Of a stretch of DNA of 64,000 nucleotides, positions 35,301 through 45,063 are shown in pieces. Source of the DNA: Methanolobus chelungpuianus (GTDB lineage: Archaea; Halobacteriota; Methanosarcinia; Methanosarcinales; Methanosarcinaceae); assembly GCF_024500045.1 (NCBI RefSeq), contig NZ_JTEO01000004.1, forward strand, positions 620,001-684,000, read 5' to 3'. Within the stretch, counting starts at the first letter, position 1. Each line of letters begins with the position of its first letter. A program made the translations under genes and the position numbers. Under the pieces are notes generated by a model. That model searched no databases. It saw only the letters and a program-made list of their open reading frames with translations, and had not been told where the DNA came from.

Positions 35301-36743
35301 TCAGTCTTTCCAGAACTCGGGTGTCAGCATCACTATCACAGTGAACACTTCAAGCCTGCCTATCCACATGTTGGCTATCAGGAGAAGCTTGCCAAGGAAA
35401 GGGACAACATCAAAGTTAGCCATCGGGCCCACAGCATTGAAGCCGGGACCGATGTTACCCAGTGTTGCAATGGATGCAGTGATGGAGCTTATCAGGTCCA
35501 TGCCCATCAGGGCAAGTATTCCTGTAGATATGGCAAATATCATCATGTAGATGACAACAAAGGAAACGATGGACTGCATGATTTCCTCAGGCACAGCTTT
35601 GCTATTATACTTCACAGGCTTTATCGCCTTGGGATGCAGCGCCTTGAACAGCACGTTCTTTCCGTACTTTAATAAAAGAAGTATCCTGACAGCTTTTACT
35701 CCGCCGGCTGTGGACCCCGCGGAACCTCCTATGAACATGACGGCCAGCAATACGATCCTTGCAGAGTCGCTCCATATATCAAAATCTGCGGAAGCATAAC
35801 CTGTGGTAGTTGTGATAGAGACGACCTGGAAAACCGCATATCTGAAAGCTGTCTCAACTGTCTGCCCCATATCCTTCCAGAGGGAGAATGTCAGCACCAG
35901 GGTCGCCAGCAGGATAATGACAGTATAGAACTTGAACTCCTCATCCTTTATGAAACTGTTACGGTCAACATACAGCACACGGTAATGCAGTGCAAAGTTG
36001 GCTCCTGCAATGAACATAAAGACCACTATGATCCCTTCTATGAGGGGATCGTTGAATCCTGCTATGCCTGGTCCGTAAGGTGAGAAGCCGCCTGTCGACA
36101 TTGTTGTAAAAGTGTGTGTTATAGCATCGTAGTATGACATGCCTGCAAGCCTCAGTGCAACTGCCTGCACAACAGAAATGAACACATAGACGGTCCAGAG
36201 TATCCTCGCAGTTCCTCTTATACGCGGCTTCAGCTTGTCCTCGGTGGGGCCCGGTGCTTCTGCGCGGAACAACTGCCTTCCTGCAACCCCGAGTTTGGGG
36301 AGGATAGCAATGAAGATCATGATGATGCCCATGCCGCCGAGCCACTGCGTCATGCAACGCCAGAAAAGTATGCTCCTGGAGTGGGATTCTATATCCTGCA
36401 TGATCGTTGCTCCGGTGGTCGTAAAACCGGACATTGATTCAAAAAGAGCGTTAACAGGACTTATGCCATCCAGCACATAAGGGATAGAACCGAAGACGGC
36501 CACCGACAGCCAGCCTAAAGCTACTATGGCAAAACCTTCCTTGATCTTCCATTCGCCCTGTGCACTATATTTCCTGGAGAGCACCAGGCCGAGAGTACCC
36601 GTAATGACCACTGCTGCCGCGAAAGGCACAGGTGAATCACCATAGTAGAATGCCACAAACAGGGGGATCAGCATCAAAAGAGCAAGAAAGGTGAGAAGTT
36701 CTCCCAGTACGTTATAGATCACAGCATAGTTCACGTGTTGCAC
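35301..36743 (-). CDS. trkH: TrkH-type potassium uptake channel, copy 1
   Basis: 480 residues with the four-repeat K+ channel fold. Pore signatures are visible: SGFTTTGATIM, TMSTGGFSPYG, TTTGYASAD and ATLGNIGPG, one per repeat, each centred on the filter glycine. It is the membrane subunit for K+ uptake gated by TrkA. It lies 110 bases downstream of the second trkH on the same strand. Confidence 0.93.
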   Translation of the reverse strand: MQHVNYAVIYNVLGELLTFLALLMLIPLFVAFYYGDSPVPFAAAVVITGTLGLVLSRKYSAQGEWKIKEGFAIVALGWLSVAVFGSIPYVLDGISPVNALFESMSGFTTTGATIMQDIESHSRSILFWRCMTQWLGGMGIIMIFIAILPKLGVAGRQLFRAEAPGPTEDKLKPRIRGTARILWTVYVFISVVQAVALRLAGMSYYDAITHTFTTMSTGGFSPYGPGIAGFNDPLIEGIIVVFMFIAGANFALHYRVLYVDRNSFIKDEEFKFYTVIILLATLVLTFSLWKDMGQTVETAFRYAVFQVVSITTTTGYASADFDIWSDSARIVLLAVMFIGGSAGSTAGGVKAVRILLLLKYGKNVLFKALHPKAIKPVKYNSKAVPEEIMQSIVSFVVIYMMIFAISTGILALMGMDLISSITASIATLGNIGPGFNAVGPMANFDVVPFLGKLLLIANMWIGRLEVFTVIVMLTPEFWKD

Positions 36744-36854
36744 TCCAAAGTCGAATCAGACACTACATGCCAGACTAGTATAAAAAGCAATCTTTGCCTT
36801 CTCATGCTCTTATTGAGCATAAATAACAGAAATTGCCGAAAAAGTATATGTGGA

Positions 36855-38288
36855 TCAGTCACTCCAGAATTCGGGAAGCAACAACACGAATACTGTGAAC
36901 AGTTCCAGTCTTCCAAACAACATGTTCCCTATCAGCATCACTTTACTAAAAGCAGGGATCACGTCAAAATTGCCCCAGGGTCCTACAACATTCAAACCCG
37001 GGCCGATGTTCCCTATCGTTGCAAAAGATGCTGTAAGGGATGTTATAATATCCATTCCCTGAATGGCCAGCACGGATGCAGTGAAAAAGGCCAGCAACAG
37101 ATATAATCCCAAGAATGAGACAATAGACTGTAATATGCTTTCGGGTACAGCTTTTTTATTGAACGTTATCGGTTTAACGGATTTGGGATGAACTAACCGG
37201 AATAACTCCCTGATACTGAATTTTACAAACAGGAGAGATCGGACTACCTTCACACCACCTGCAGCCGAACCCGAACAGCCGCCAACAAACATTGAGGCAA
37301 TTATGATGAACTTTGCTGAATCGGACCAGAGGTTGAAATCAGCAGTTGCAAAGCCGGTAGCAGTGGATATTGATACGATCTGAAATACTCCGTATCTGAA
37401 AGCTCCAAAAATATCCGGATATGAATCCCTCCAGAGGATCAATGAGATAATGAGTGTCAGGCAAACTACTACAAGCGCATATATCCTGAACTCTTCATCA
37501 TTTATCAGGCTTTTGCGATCTGAGTAGAATGTCCTGTAGTGCAGAGCAAAACTCGCCCCTGCAATAAACATAAAGAAAGTGATGATCCCTTCTACCAGGG
37601 GACTGTTAAAGGTAGCGATGCTATCGCCGTACGGCGAGAAACCTCCACATCCCATAGTGGAAAATGTATGGGTCAATGCATCATATAGGGAAAGGCCGGC
37701 AATCAGTAATGCCATTACCTCAAGGAAAGAGATAACCAGATAGACGGACCATAGTATTTTCGCAGTCCCCCTGATCCTTGGCTTGATCTTGTCCTCGAAC
37801 GGACCCGGTGCTTCTGCGCGGAACAACTGCCTTCCTGCAACTCCAAGCTTAGGCAGGATGGCTATAACAAGGACAATGATTCCCATGCCTCCTACCCATT
37901 GGGTCATGCTGCGCCAGAAGAGCAGGCTTTTTGAATACGCCTCAATGTCAACCAGGATAGTGGCTCCCGTTGAAGTGAAACCGGACATTGTTTCAAAGAG
38001 TGCGTTAATAACTGTTACCCCTTCAAACAGGAAAGGAATCGAACCAAAAATTGCAGCGGAAAGCCATCCCAGGACAACTATGAGAAAACCTTCCCTGATC
38101 TTCCATTCACTTTCGGTTTTCCATATACGGGAAAGTGCAATGCCGGATGCGACTGTAATCACTATGGATGTCGCAAAAGGCAATAATGGCTCTCCATAAT
38201 ATAAAGCTACAACTAGGGGAAATACCATTATAAGCCCGAGAAAACGAAGCAGATTTCCCAATACATTGAAGACTATAGCGTAATTCAA
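36855..38288 (-). CDS. trkH: TrkH-type potassium uptake channel, copy 2
   Basis: About 477 residues, paralog of the previous gene, with filters SGFTSTGATIL, TMGCGGFSPYG, ATGFATAD and ATIGNIGPG. The frame is open to 38360, but a TTG at 38288 is the likely start: aggag lies eight bases before it and the resulting LNYAIVFNVLGNLL lines up with VNYAVIYNVLGELL of copy 1. The second filter has Cys-Gly-Gly where copy 1 has Thr-Gly-Gly, so the two may differ in kinetics or selectivity. Confidence 0.9.
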   Translation of the reverse strand: MNYAIVFNVLGNLLRFLGLIMVFPLVVALYYGEPLLPFATSIVITVASGIALSRIWKTESEWKIREGFLIVVLGWLSAAIFGSIPFLFEGVTVINALFETMSGFTSTGATILVDIEAYSKSLLFWRSMTQWVGGMGIIVLVIAILPKLGVAGRQLFRAEAPGPFEDKIKPRIRGTAKILWSVYLVISFLEVMALLIAGLSLYDALTHTFSTMGCGGFSPYGDSIATFNSPLVEGIITFFMFIAGASFALHYRTFYSDRKSLINDEEFRIYALVVVCLTLIISLILWRDSYPDIFGAFRYGVFQIVSISTATGFATADFNLWSDSAKFIIIASMFVGGCSGSAAGGVKVVRSLLFVKFSIRELFRLVHPKSVKPITFNKKAVPESILQSIVSFLGLYLLLAFFTASVLAIQGMDIITSLTASFATIGNIGPGLNVVGPWGNFDVIPAFSKVMLIGNMLFGRLELFTVFVLLLPEFWSD

Positions 38289-38307
38289 ACAAACGGCTCC
38301 TGAAGGA

Positions 38308-39642
38308 TTATTTGAACAGACTCTCGACCTCATTATGTACGGACTGCAGGGCAAACACAACTACCCTGTCGCCTTCCTCAATTACATACTCGCCGCGGGG
38401 GACGACTGTATTCCCCTTGTGTACGACCATGCTTACAATAGCACCCGGCGGGAACTTCACGTTCTTCAGGGGCTTGCCGACTATCTTTGATTTCCTTGAG
38501 GTTGTGTATTCTATGATCTCGGCCTTCTCGCCTTCTATGGTCGTGACAGACTCAATCCCCTTCCCAAAGGTCAGCTTGAGGATCTCGCTGACAGTAGCCT
38601 GCCTGGGACTGACTGCGCTGTCCACGCCCACCATCTCGAACAGGGATACATAATCTGACCGGTCAGCCCTGGCTATGACCTTCTTGCCTCCCAGATGCTT
38701 TGCAAGCAGGGCACAGAGGAGGTTCTTTTCATCACTGTTGGTTACAGCAATGACGACATCCATGTCAGCAACACCTTCCTCCTTCAGGAGGTTTATATCG
38801 GTACCATCGCCGTTGAGAACCAGGACGCCATGCAATTCCTCGGCTATATGCTCGGACCTCTCCCTGTCCGCCTCGATTACCTTGATGTCGAATTCTCCGT
38901 TCGAGATCACTCTGGCAAGATAGAAGCCAACTATACCCCCGCCTATTATCATGACCTTACTGCGTTTCCCTGTCTTTTCACCGAACATGTCGCGGACTTC
39001 TTTGATGGAAGCCGGCTTGCCGATGACTACTATATGGTCATTCTTCTGTATCGTATCTTTACCATGGGGGATGATCACGTCGGAGTCACGGAAGAGTGCA
39101 CTGACTATGCAGCAGTTGGCCAGGTTCAGTTCCTGCAGTTCTTTACCTACAAGCTCGCTGCTGTCCGAGACTGCAAACTCCATCATCTCGACCTTTCCCT
39201 CTGCGAAATACTCCGCGCCTATGGCGTACGGGATGGAAAGGATTTCCGCTATTTCAGAAGCCAGCGTCAGCTCAGGGCATATCATGGTATCAATGCCTAT
39301 CTTTGTGCGTTTTGCCACCGGTTTATCGATATAGTCAGGATTGCTTACCCTTGCAACGGTCTTGAGCCTCTCCTTGTCCTTTGCCACCAGTTTTGACGCC
39401 ATGCAGGCGACAATGTTCACTTCATCGGAACCTGTCACTGCTGCAAGGAGATCCGCATTATCCAGGGTTTTGCTGAGAATGGACACATTGGCGCCGTTAC
39501 CCTGGATCACCTGTACGTCAAGCTCATCTGCACGATGGCAAGCTTCCTCACTCTGATCTATTATAATAATGTCATTTGAATGATGAAGTGCCTTGGCAAT
39601 ATGGTAGCCGACCTCGCCGGCACCGATAATAACAATCTTCAT
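38308..39642 (-). CDS. trkA: TrkA potassium uptake regulator
   Basis: 444 residues made of two RCK units. Each begins with a nucleotide-binding fold (IVIIGAGEVGYHIAKAL at residue 3 and VMIIGGGIVGFYLARVI near 230) and ends with a TrkA-C ligand domain. TrkA binds NAD(H)/ATP and gates TrkH on the inner membrane face. It is the first gene of the trkA-trkH-trkH set, 19 bases before the second trkH. Confidence 0.93.
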   Translation of the reverse strand: MKIVIIGAGEVGYHIAKALHHSNDIIIIDQSEEACHRADELDVQVIQGNGANVSILSKTLDNADLLAAVTGSDEVNIVACMASKLVAKDKERLKTVARVSNPDYIDKPVAKRTKIGIDTMICPELTLASEIAEILSIPYAIGAEYFAEGKVEMMEFAVSDSSELVGKELQELNLANCCIVSALFRDSDVIIPHGKDTIQKNDHIVVIGKPASIKEVRDMFGEKTGKRSKVMIIGGGIVGFYLARVISNGEFDIKVIEADRERSEHIAEELHGVLVLNGDGTDINLLKEEGVADMDVVIAVTNSDEKNLLCALLAKHLGGKKVIARADRSDYVSLFEMVGVDSAVSPRQATVSEILKLTFGKGIESVTTIEGEKAEIIEYTTSRKSKIVGKPLKNVKFPPGAIVSMVVHKGNTVVPRGEYVIEEGDRVVVFALQSVHNEVESLFK

Positions 39643-39759
39643 AAAATTCCTTCTTATTTATTTATTGGTAAAGATGAACGTAAAGAAGGCTTATTAAGAG
39701 TAGTGCCTTTTAAAACTTACCATCGGACAGTAAAAAAGAAAAAGGATGCAGGAGATTGT

Positions 39760-40926
39760 TCACGTATCAAAGGCTTCCTTAACCTTATCGAAGATGCCTT
39801 TTCCGCCTTTAGGGTTCTTTGACTTCCCGCTCTCCTCCGGCAGATCCAGCTTCCGCAGAAGATTCTTCTGCTCCTCGGTAAGGTTTGTGGGGGTCCTTAC
39901 AACAACTCTCACAAGCTGATCGCCCTGGCCGCGCCCGTGCAGGTATGGCATGCCTTTTCCTTTGAGCCGCAGGATTGAATGTGTCTGGGTGCCTGGTTTG
40001 ACGTTCATCTTCACGTTGCCATGAAGTGTGGGTACCATTACATCGGCTCCCAGTGCCGCCTGGGTAAAGGTCAGTGGCAGCTCGTAGAGTATGTCATCTC
40101 CCGCACGCTCGAACATTCTATGAGGTTCCACATGGAGGACCACATACAGGTCTCCAGGAGGAGCTCCCGGACTTCCCTGCTCGCCTTCTCCGCTGATCTT
40201 CAGCCTTAATCCCGTATCTGCGCCCTTGGGCACCTTGACCGATATCTTACGTACTTTCTTCTGCTTGCCGGTACCCCTGCATGCAGGGCAAGGCTCCTCG
40301 ATTATCTCGCCGGTGCCTCTGCATACGTTACAGGTGCTTGTGGACATGAAGCGTCCAAAGGGCGTGTCACGGGCATGGGTGACCTGTCCTGTCCCATGAC
40401 AGTTGGTACATGTCTTTGGACTGGTGCCGGGCTTAGCGCCGGTCCCGCTACAGGTATCACATATCTCCGCCCTGGGTACATTGATGGTGGTTTCCACTCC
40501 CTGTGCTGCCTGTTCCAGTGTTATGTTAAGGTCATAGCGTAGGTCCGATCCCCGCACAGGTCCGCGGCGCTGCTGCTGTCCGCCGAATCCTCCCCCAAAA
40601 CCTCCGAAGCCGCCGCCGAATATGCTCCCAAGAATGTCGCCCAGATCCTCGAAACCTCTGAAATCGGCATTCCTGAATATGTCTTCCTGGCTGTAACGGC
40701 TGTCGATACCTGCATGGCCGAAGCGGTCGTACTGCTCCCTCTTCTCGGTATCGGAAAGCACTGCATAGGCTTCAGATATTTCCTTGAACTTCTCTTCAGC
40801 ACCGGGTTCCTTATTCTTGTCAGGGTGATACTTCATCGCAAGCTTCCGATACTCTTTTTTGATCTCAGCTTCCGTTGACTCTTTCGATACACCAAGTATC
40901 TCGTAATAATCGCGTGTAGTGGACAT
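39760..40926 (-). CDS. dnaJ: DnaJ co-chaperone
   Basis: 388 residues, full type I DnaJ: J domain with the KYHPDK motif (HPD near residue 33), a Gly/Phe-rich linker ([15 protein letters not shown]), four zinc repeats ([32 protein letters not shown]) and the C-terminal substrate domain. It stimulates DnaK ATPase and delivers clients. A terminator separates it from dnaK, so it may have its own promoter. T-rich runs (39729-39745 on the minus strand) follow the stop. Confidence 0.95.
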   Translation of the reverse strand: MSTTRDYYEILGVSKESTEAEIKKEYRKLAMKYHPDKNKEPGAEEKFKEISEAYAVLSDTEKREQYDRFGHAGIDSRYSQEDIFRNADFRGFEDLGDILGSIFGGGFGGFGGGFGGQQQRRGPVRGSDLRYDLNITLEQAAQGVETTINVPRAEICDTCSGTGAKPGTSPKTCTNCHGTGQVTHARDTPFGRFMSTSTCNVCRGTGEIIEEPCPACRGTGKQKKVRKISVKVPKGADTGLRLKISGEGEQGSPGAPPGDLYVVLHVEPHRMFERAGDDILYELPLTFTQAALGADVMVPTLHGNVKMNVKPGTQTHSILRLKGKGMPYLHGRGQGDQLVRVVVRTPTNLTEEQKNLLRKLDLPEESGKSKNPKGGKGIFDKVKEAFDT

Positions 40927-40963
40927 AAATGATTCCTGTGGGTTACCTAGGCTGAATAAACAT

Positions 40964-40996
40964 AAAAAAGTAAGGTACTGTGCCTGAGTACCTTAC
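40964..40996 (-). terminator. Terminator between dnaK and dnaJ
   Basis: On the minus strand gtaaggtact and agtaccttac form a perfect 10-bp stem around a 7-base loop, followed by cttttttatg. It ends dnaK transcripts, or reduces read-through into dnaJ. Confidence 0.75.
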
Positions 40997-41012
40997 GTAA
41001 AGCTGTTCGGGA

Positions 41013-42872
41013 TTACTTTTTGTCCTCATCGACCACTTCATAGTCTGCATCCACGATGTTCTCGTCGGATGAGCCTGATGAAGCTGAACCTGCGCCACCT
41101 TCACTTGAAGCGGCAGCTGCTGCTTCTTCCTGAGCCTTCTTGTACATTGCTGCAGAGATATCATATACCGCAGTCTGGAGTGCCTCGGTCCTGGACTTGA
41201 TACCTTCGATGTTATCTCCTTCGAGTTCCTTCTTCAGGTCACCGATGGCGGATTCAACCTTGGATTTCTGCTCAGCAGTGGCAACATCCCCTGCTTCCTT
41301 GATGGCTTTCTCAGCTGCATTTATCAGGGATTCGGCATTGTTCTTGACCTCTACCTCTTCCTTGCGCTTCTTATCTTCCTCTGCGTGAAGTTCCGCATCC
41401 TTGACCATCCTGTCGATCTCATCCTCGGAAAGTCCTCCGGGCTTCTGGATGGATATGGACTGCTTCTTACCGGTGCCAAGGTCCTTTGCAGTGACATGCA
41501 GGATACCGTTCGCGTCTATGTCAAAGGTGACCTCGATCTGTGGCATGCCCCTCGGAGCTGGCGGAATGCCGTCAAGCATGAACCTTCCCAGCGTCTTGTT
41601 CGCAGAAGCGATACCTCTCTCGCCCTGAAGCACATGGATCTCCACAGAGGGCTGGCTATCTGCAGCTGTTGAGAATACCTGACTCTTCTTTGTGGGGATG
41701 GTTGTGTTCCTTTCGATAAGAGGCGTTGCAACACCTCCGAGGGTCTCGATACCCAGGGTGAGCGGAGTGACATCCAGAAGCAACACATCGTGGATCTCCC
41801 CGCCAAGGACTCCTGCCTGCACTGCAGCACCTACTGCAACAGCTTCGTCAGGGTTGATGTTCTTGTATGGGTCCTTGCCTGTTACCTTGCGGACAAGCTC
41901 GGTAACTGCAGGTATCCTTGTGGAACCACCTATCAGAAGCACCTTCTCAATGTCTTTCGGCTTGAGCTTTGCATCATCCATCGCCCTGTTCACAGACACA
42001 AGCGTCTTGTCAAGCAGGTCGCCTATCATCTTCTCGAACTGGGCCCTTGTAAGGTCCATATCTATGTGCTTTGGCTGGCCGTTGGAGTCCGCTGTGATGA
42101 ACGGCAGGTTGATGTTGGTGGATGTGACACTGGACAGCTCGATCTTGGCTTTCTCCGCCGCATCCTTCAGGCGCTGCAGTGCTGCCTTGTCCTTTGAAAG
42201 ATCGATGCCTTCGTTCTTCTTGAATTCGTTAACGATATGGTTGACTATCCTCTGGTCGAAGTCATCTCCTCCGAGGTGCGTGTCACCGCTTGTGGACAGC
42301 ACTTCGAATACGCCCTCTCCCAGTTCAAGGATGGATACGTCGAATGTACCTCCTCCAAGGTCATACACCAGTATCTTGTGTTCCCCTGACTCCTTGTCTA
42401 TCCCGTAGGCAAGGGCTGCAGCAGTAGGCTCGTTGATGATCCTCTTTACGTTAAAGCCTGCAATGGCCCCGGCATCCTTTGTGGCCTGCCTCTGGGAGTC
42501 GTCAAAGTAAGCAGGCACAGTGATAACCACATCATTGATGGTCTCACCCAGGTATGCCTCTGCATCATCCTTGAGCTTGCGCAAGATCATTGCGGAGATT
42601 TCCTGCGGAGTGTAGTCCTTGCCGTTGAGCGTGACCTTGTAGTTTGCCTCTCCCATGTGTCTCTTGATGGAGCTCACACTGTTCTCGGAGTTAGTTATGA
42701 GCTGCCTCTTTGCAACCTGGCCTACCAGTTTTTCTCCCTTCTTGGAAAACGCAACTACTGAAGGTGTTGTCCTTCCCCCTTCGGCGTTTGGAATAACTGT
42801 AGGTTCTCCACCCTCGATCACAGCCATGCATGAATTTGTAGTTCCCAGATCGATTCCCAAAATCTTTCCCAT
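41013..42872 (-). CDS. dnaK: DnaK (Hsp70) chaperone
   Basis: 619 residues. ATPase signatures [25 protein letters not shown] and [11 protein letters not shown] are in order, then the substrate-binding domain and a helical lid ending in a Gly/Ser-rich tail and an acidic [12 protein letters not shown] terminus like bacterial DnaK. This bacterial-type Hsp70 is patchy in archaea and reflects old transfer. An agaggt site lies seven bases before the ATG. Confidence 0.97.
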   Translation of the reverse strand: MGKILGIDLGTTNSCMAVIEGGEPTVIPNAEGGRTTPSVVAFSKKGEKLVGQVAKRQLITNSENSVSSIKRHMGEANYKVTLNGKDYTPQEISAMILRKLKDDAEAYLGETINDVVITVPAYFDDSQRQATKDAGAIAGFNVKRIINEPTAAALAYGIDKESGEHKILVYDLGGGTFDVSILELGEGVFEVLSTSGDTHLGGDDFDQRIVNHIVNEFKKNEGIDLSKDKAALQRLKDAAEKAKIELSSVTSTNINLPFITADSNGQPKHIDMDLTRAQFEKMIGDLLDKTLVSVNRAMDDAKLKPKDIEKVLLIGGSTRIPAVTELVRKVTGKDPYKNINPDEAVAVGAAVQAGVLGGEIHDVLLLDVTPLTLGIETLGGVATPLIERNTTIPTKKSQVFSTAADSQPSVEIHVLQGERGIASANKTLGRFMLDGIPPAPRGMPQIEVTFDIDANGILHVTAKDLGTGKKQSISIQKPGGLSEDEIDRMVKDAELHAEEDKKRKEEVEVKNNAESLINAAEKAIKEAGDVATAEQKSKVESAIGDLKKELEGDNIEGIKSRTEALQTAVYDISAAMYKKAQEEAAAAASSEGGAGSASSGSSDENIVDADYEVVDEDKK

Positions 42873-42948
42873 GATTATACCTCTTTTCGGTTACTTATAA
42901 TACAGTTATGTTCTTCTTTTATTTGACAGCACTCTTTGCAAAGGAGGG

Positions 42949-43464
42949 TCATTCTCCCCCGGTCTCCGGTTTCTTCGAGACTGCTACCATGGCCGGCCTG
43001 ATGACTTTTGAGTGCAGGTAATATCCCGGCTTACATACTTCCACGACAGTATTCTCCTCGTGCTCCGGATGCTCAACGTGCATGATAGCCTCATGAAGAT
43101 GAGGGTCGAACGCAGCACCATGGCACTCTATCCTCTGGAGGCCTTCCTTCTCAAGGATAGAAGCAAACTGCCTGAACACCATATCCACACCCTTTACGAC
43201 GGATTCAATATTGTCGGTCTGTTTTGCAGATGCTATTGCACGCTCGAAGTTGTCATATACTTCAAGCAACTCTGTGATGATCTGTTCAACTGCGAACTTG
43301 CGGTACTCTTCCTTTTCCCGGATGCTTCGTTTCCTGAAATTATCAAATTCTGCGGTGAGCCGCAGTAATTTATCACGAAGCTGTGCAGTTTCATCCTCCT
43401 GCTGGGTTTCAGCATTTGTTGCCTCTGAATCCAGGTCATCACATTTCTCAGATCCTTTATCCAT
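42949..43464 (-). CDS. grpE: GrpE nucleotide exchange factor
   Basis: About 171 residues: an acidic N-terminus, a long coiled-coil helix (ETAQLRDKLLRLTAEFDNF then RKRSIREKEE), and the beta-wing end with FDPHLHEAIM and VEVCKPGYYLHSKVIRPAMV. GrpE releases ADP from DnaK. The frame reaches back to 43545, but ATG 43464 (MDKGSEK) is preferred because ggaga lies eight bases upstream and the longer form would run through the promoter. Confidence 0.92.
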   Translation of the reverse strand: MDKGSEKCDDLDSEATNAETQQEDETAQLRDKLLRLTAEFDNFRKRSIREKEEYRKFAVEQIITELLEVYDNFERAIASAKQTDNIESVVKGVDMVFRQFASILEKEGLQRIECHGAAFDPHLHEAIMHVEHPEHEENTVVEVCKPGYYLHSKVIRPAMVAVSKKPETGGE

Positions 43465-43484
43465 CTCGATATCTCCACTGATTG

Positions 43485-43502
43485 ATGCGCAATTATGCGC
43501 AT
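43485..43502. promoter_or_regulatory. Inverted repeat at the grpE transcription start
   Basis: atgcgc and gcgcat form a perfect inverted repeat with a 6-base spacer, lying about 25-45 bases downstream of the TATA box at 43527-43536, so it overlaps or directly follows the expected start of transcription. This is where an archaeal repressor would block RNA polymerase. It does not match the bacterial CIRCE sequence. Confidence 0.55.
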
Positions 43503-43526
43503 TTGGTTTAATCATTGTTTGAAGTT

Positions 43527-43536
43527 CTATAAATAG
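43527..43536 (-). promoter_or_regulatory. TATA box of grpE
   Basis: ctatttatag on the minus strand, preceded by a purine-rich gaaag BRE-like element. It sits about 65 bases before the grpE ATG. Confidence 0.55.
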
Positions 43537-43604
43537 CTTTCCCATCTTGAGAAGGTTTTGTCAACAATAACCCAATGATCCCTCTAAAAGATATGATGTA
43601 AAAG

Positions 43605-44027
43605 TTAATAAGATGACTGCAACTTATGTTGCAATAGCCGTATTATGAACATGCTCGCAACCATGCAAACGGCAAGTGCCGACAGGATCTGTTCCCACCA
43701 GAGTGCCCGGATGCCGCCGTTCAGTGCATATGTCACTCCTGTGAAAAAGGCCGTGGCCACGAAAGTGGCAATGAAGGATGCGATGGCGCCTCCGACCATG
43801 GAGCCGATATAGTCTGCACCGCGGCTTTCAAAAAACACGGAGCCTGCAATAAAAACTACTGCAAAGATGAGCAGAATGACAGCCGTCGGGACAGGCGTGG
43901 TGTCACTTGACGCAGCAACGTTGGATGCCATATTCATAATGCCAAGTGCCACACTTATCATGAAGAGGGCCATTACAGTTGAAACTGCCAGTGCCTGAAC
44001 AAAAGGGTTATCAGCATTCAATTCCAT
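43605..44027 (-). CDS. Four-helix membrane protein of unknown function
   Basis: About 140 residues with four hydrophobic segments (ALAVSTVMALFMISVALGI, VILLIFAVVFIAGSVFF, IASFIATFVATAFFTGV and ILSALAVCMVASMFIIRLL). The start is placed at ATG 44027 (MELNADN), six bases after aagga; longer starts at 44033 and 44051 overlap that site. It lies upstream of grpE on the same strand but with its own spacing, and diverges from mfnD. No family is recognised. Confidence 0.6.
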   Translation of the reverse strand: MELNADNPFVQALAVSTVMALFMISVALGIMNMASNVAASSDTTPVPTAVILLIFAVVFIAGSVFFESRGADYIGSMVGGAIASFIATFVATAFFTGVTYALNGGIRALWWEQILSALAVCMVASMFIIRLLQHKLQSSY

Positions 44028-44142
44028 TTTCATTCCTTGTCGGGTATTCACGTGATACTATATATTTATTTTTAATATACAATTAGGCTAACAGCAATAA
44101 ACAATAGTAAATGATATATCAAATAATGCACTTGCATTCAAC

Positions 44143-45063
44143 ATGAAGATACTGCTGGCCGAATATGCAGTCGGGATCGGACTTGAAGGAACACTGCTGA
44201 AGGAAGGAGGAGCCATGCTGAGGACACTTGTGGACAGTTTCTCCAGGCTTGGCCATGAGGTGACATATCTTTCCGCAGGCCCCCTACTCCTGAGAGGCCG
44301 GGCAGTCAGCTCCTCTGCGGACAACTTCCAGGAAGTACTGGAAAGGGAATCATCTCATGCAGATGCCGGCCTGGTGATCGGTCCTGATGAACTGCTTGCA
44401 GAGCTTTCAGCTGTGGTCGAGGAGAACACTACAAACCTTGGATGTTCCTCAAGATCGGCAAGACTCTGTGCTGATAAGCTGGAGTGCACCAGGACATTGC
44501 AGTCCCACTCTGTCAGTGTTCCCCGTATATTGGAATGTGGGGTTGCAACCGCATGCGTGATCAAACCCAGATTCGGCTGTGCATCTGAAGGCGTCAGGGT
44601 AGCATCTTCCAGCGATACGGAAGAGGGCTTCATCGCTACCGAATACATTGAAGGGGAGCACCTCAGCGTCAGTATGATATGCGGCACCGGCTCTCTTCCA
44701 CTCAGCGTAAATAAACAGCACATTGAGATTGATCGCAACAGGCCTGGATCACCTGTGACGTACAAAGGCAATATCGTGCCTTACAGGACTGGCCATGAGA
44801 AGGAGTTATTCGATGTTGCAGCCAGAACTGCAAAAGTCCTGGGATGCAATGGTTATATCGGAGTAGACATAGTATATGGTAAAGGACCGTATGTTGTTGA
44901 TGTGAACCCCCGGCCCACCACCGCTGTTTACGGACTGGCCAGGACACTCAGGACCGAGATCGGAGAGCTCCTCCTGAAGAACATTTCAGGAGAGCTGCCT
45001 GATGCTGTGGTCACTGAAGGGGAGTTCTCGTTCACGAAAGATGACTTTGAGGACATTGTATGA
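44143..45063 (+). CDS. mfnD: Tyramine--L-glutamate ligase MfnD (methanofuran)
   Basis: 306 residues, ATP-grasp fold. MfnD joins tyramine to glutamate, an early step in methanofuran synthesis. Visible features: a first lobe with LAEYAVGIGLEGTLLKEGGAML, the ATP-binding CVIKPRFGCASEGVRV and EYIEGEHLSVSM, and the metal-binding VDVNPRPTTAVYGL. The operon with mfnF and mfnE strengthens the call. The stop overlaps the next start. Confidence 0.85.
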   Translation: MKILLAEYAVGIGLEGTLLKEGGAMLRTLVDSFSRLGHEVTYLSAGPLLLRGRAVSSSADNFQEVLERESSHADAGLVIGPDELLAELSAVVEENTTNLGCSSRSARLCADKLECTRTLQSHSVSVPRILECGVATACVIKPRFGCASEGVRVASSSDTEEGFIATEYIEGEHLSVSMICGTGSLPLSVNKQHIEIDRNRPGSPVTYKGNIVPYRTGHEKELFDVAARTAKVLGCNGYIGVDIVYGKGPYVVDVNPRPTTAVYGLARTLRTEIGELLLKNISGELPDAVVTEGEFSFTKDDFEDIV

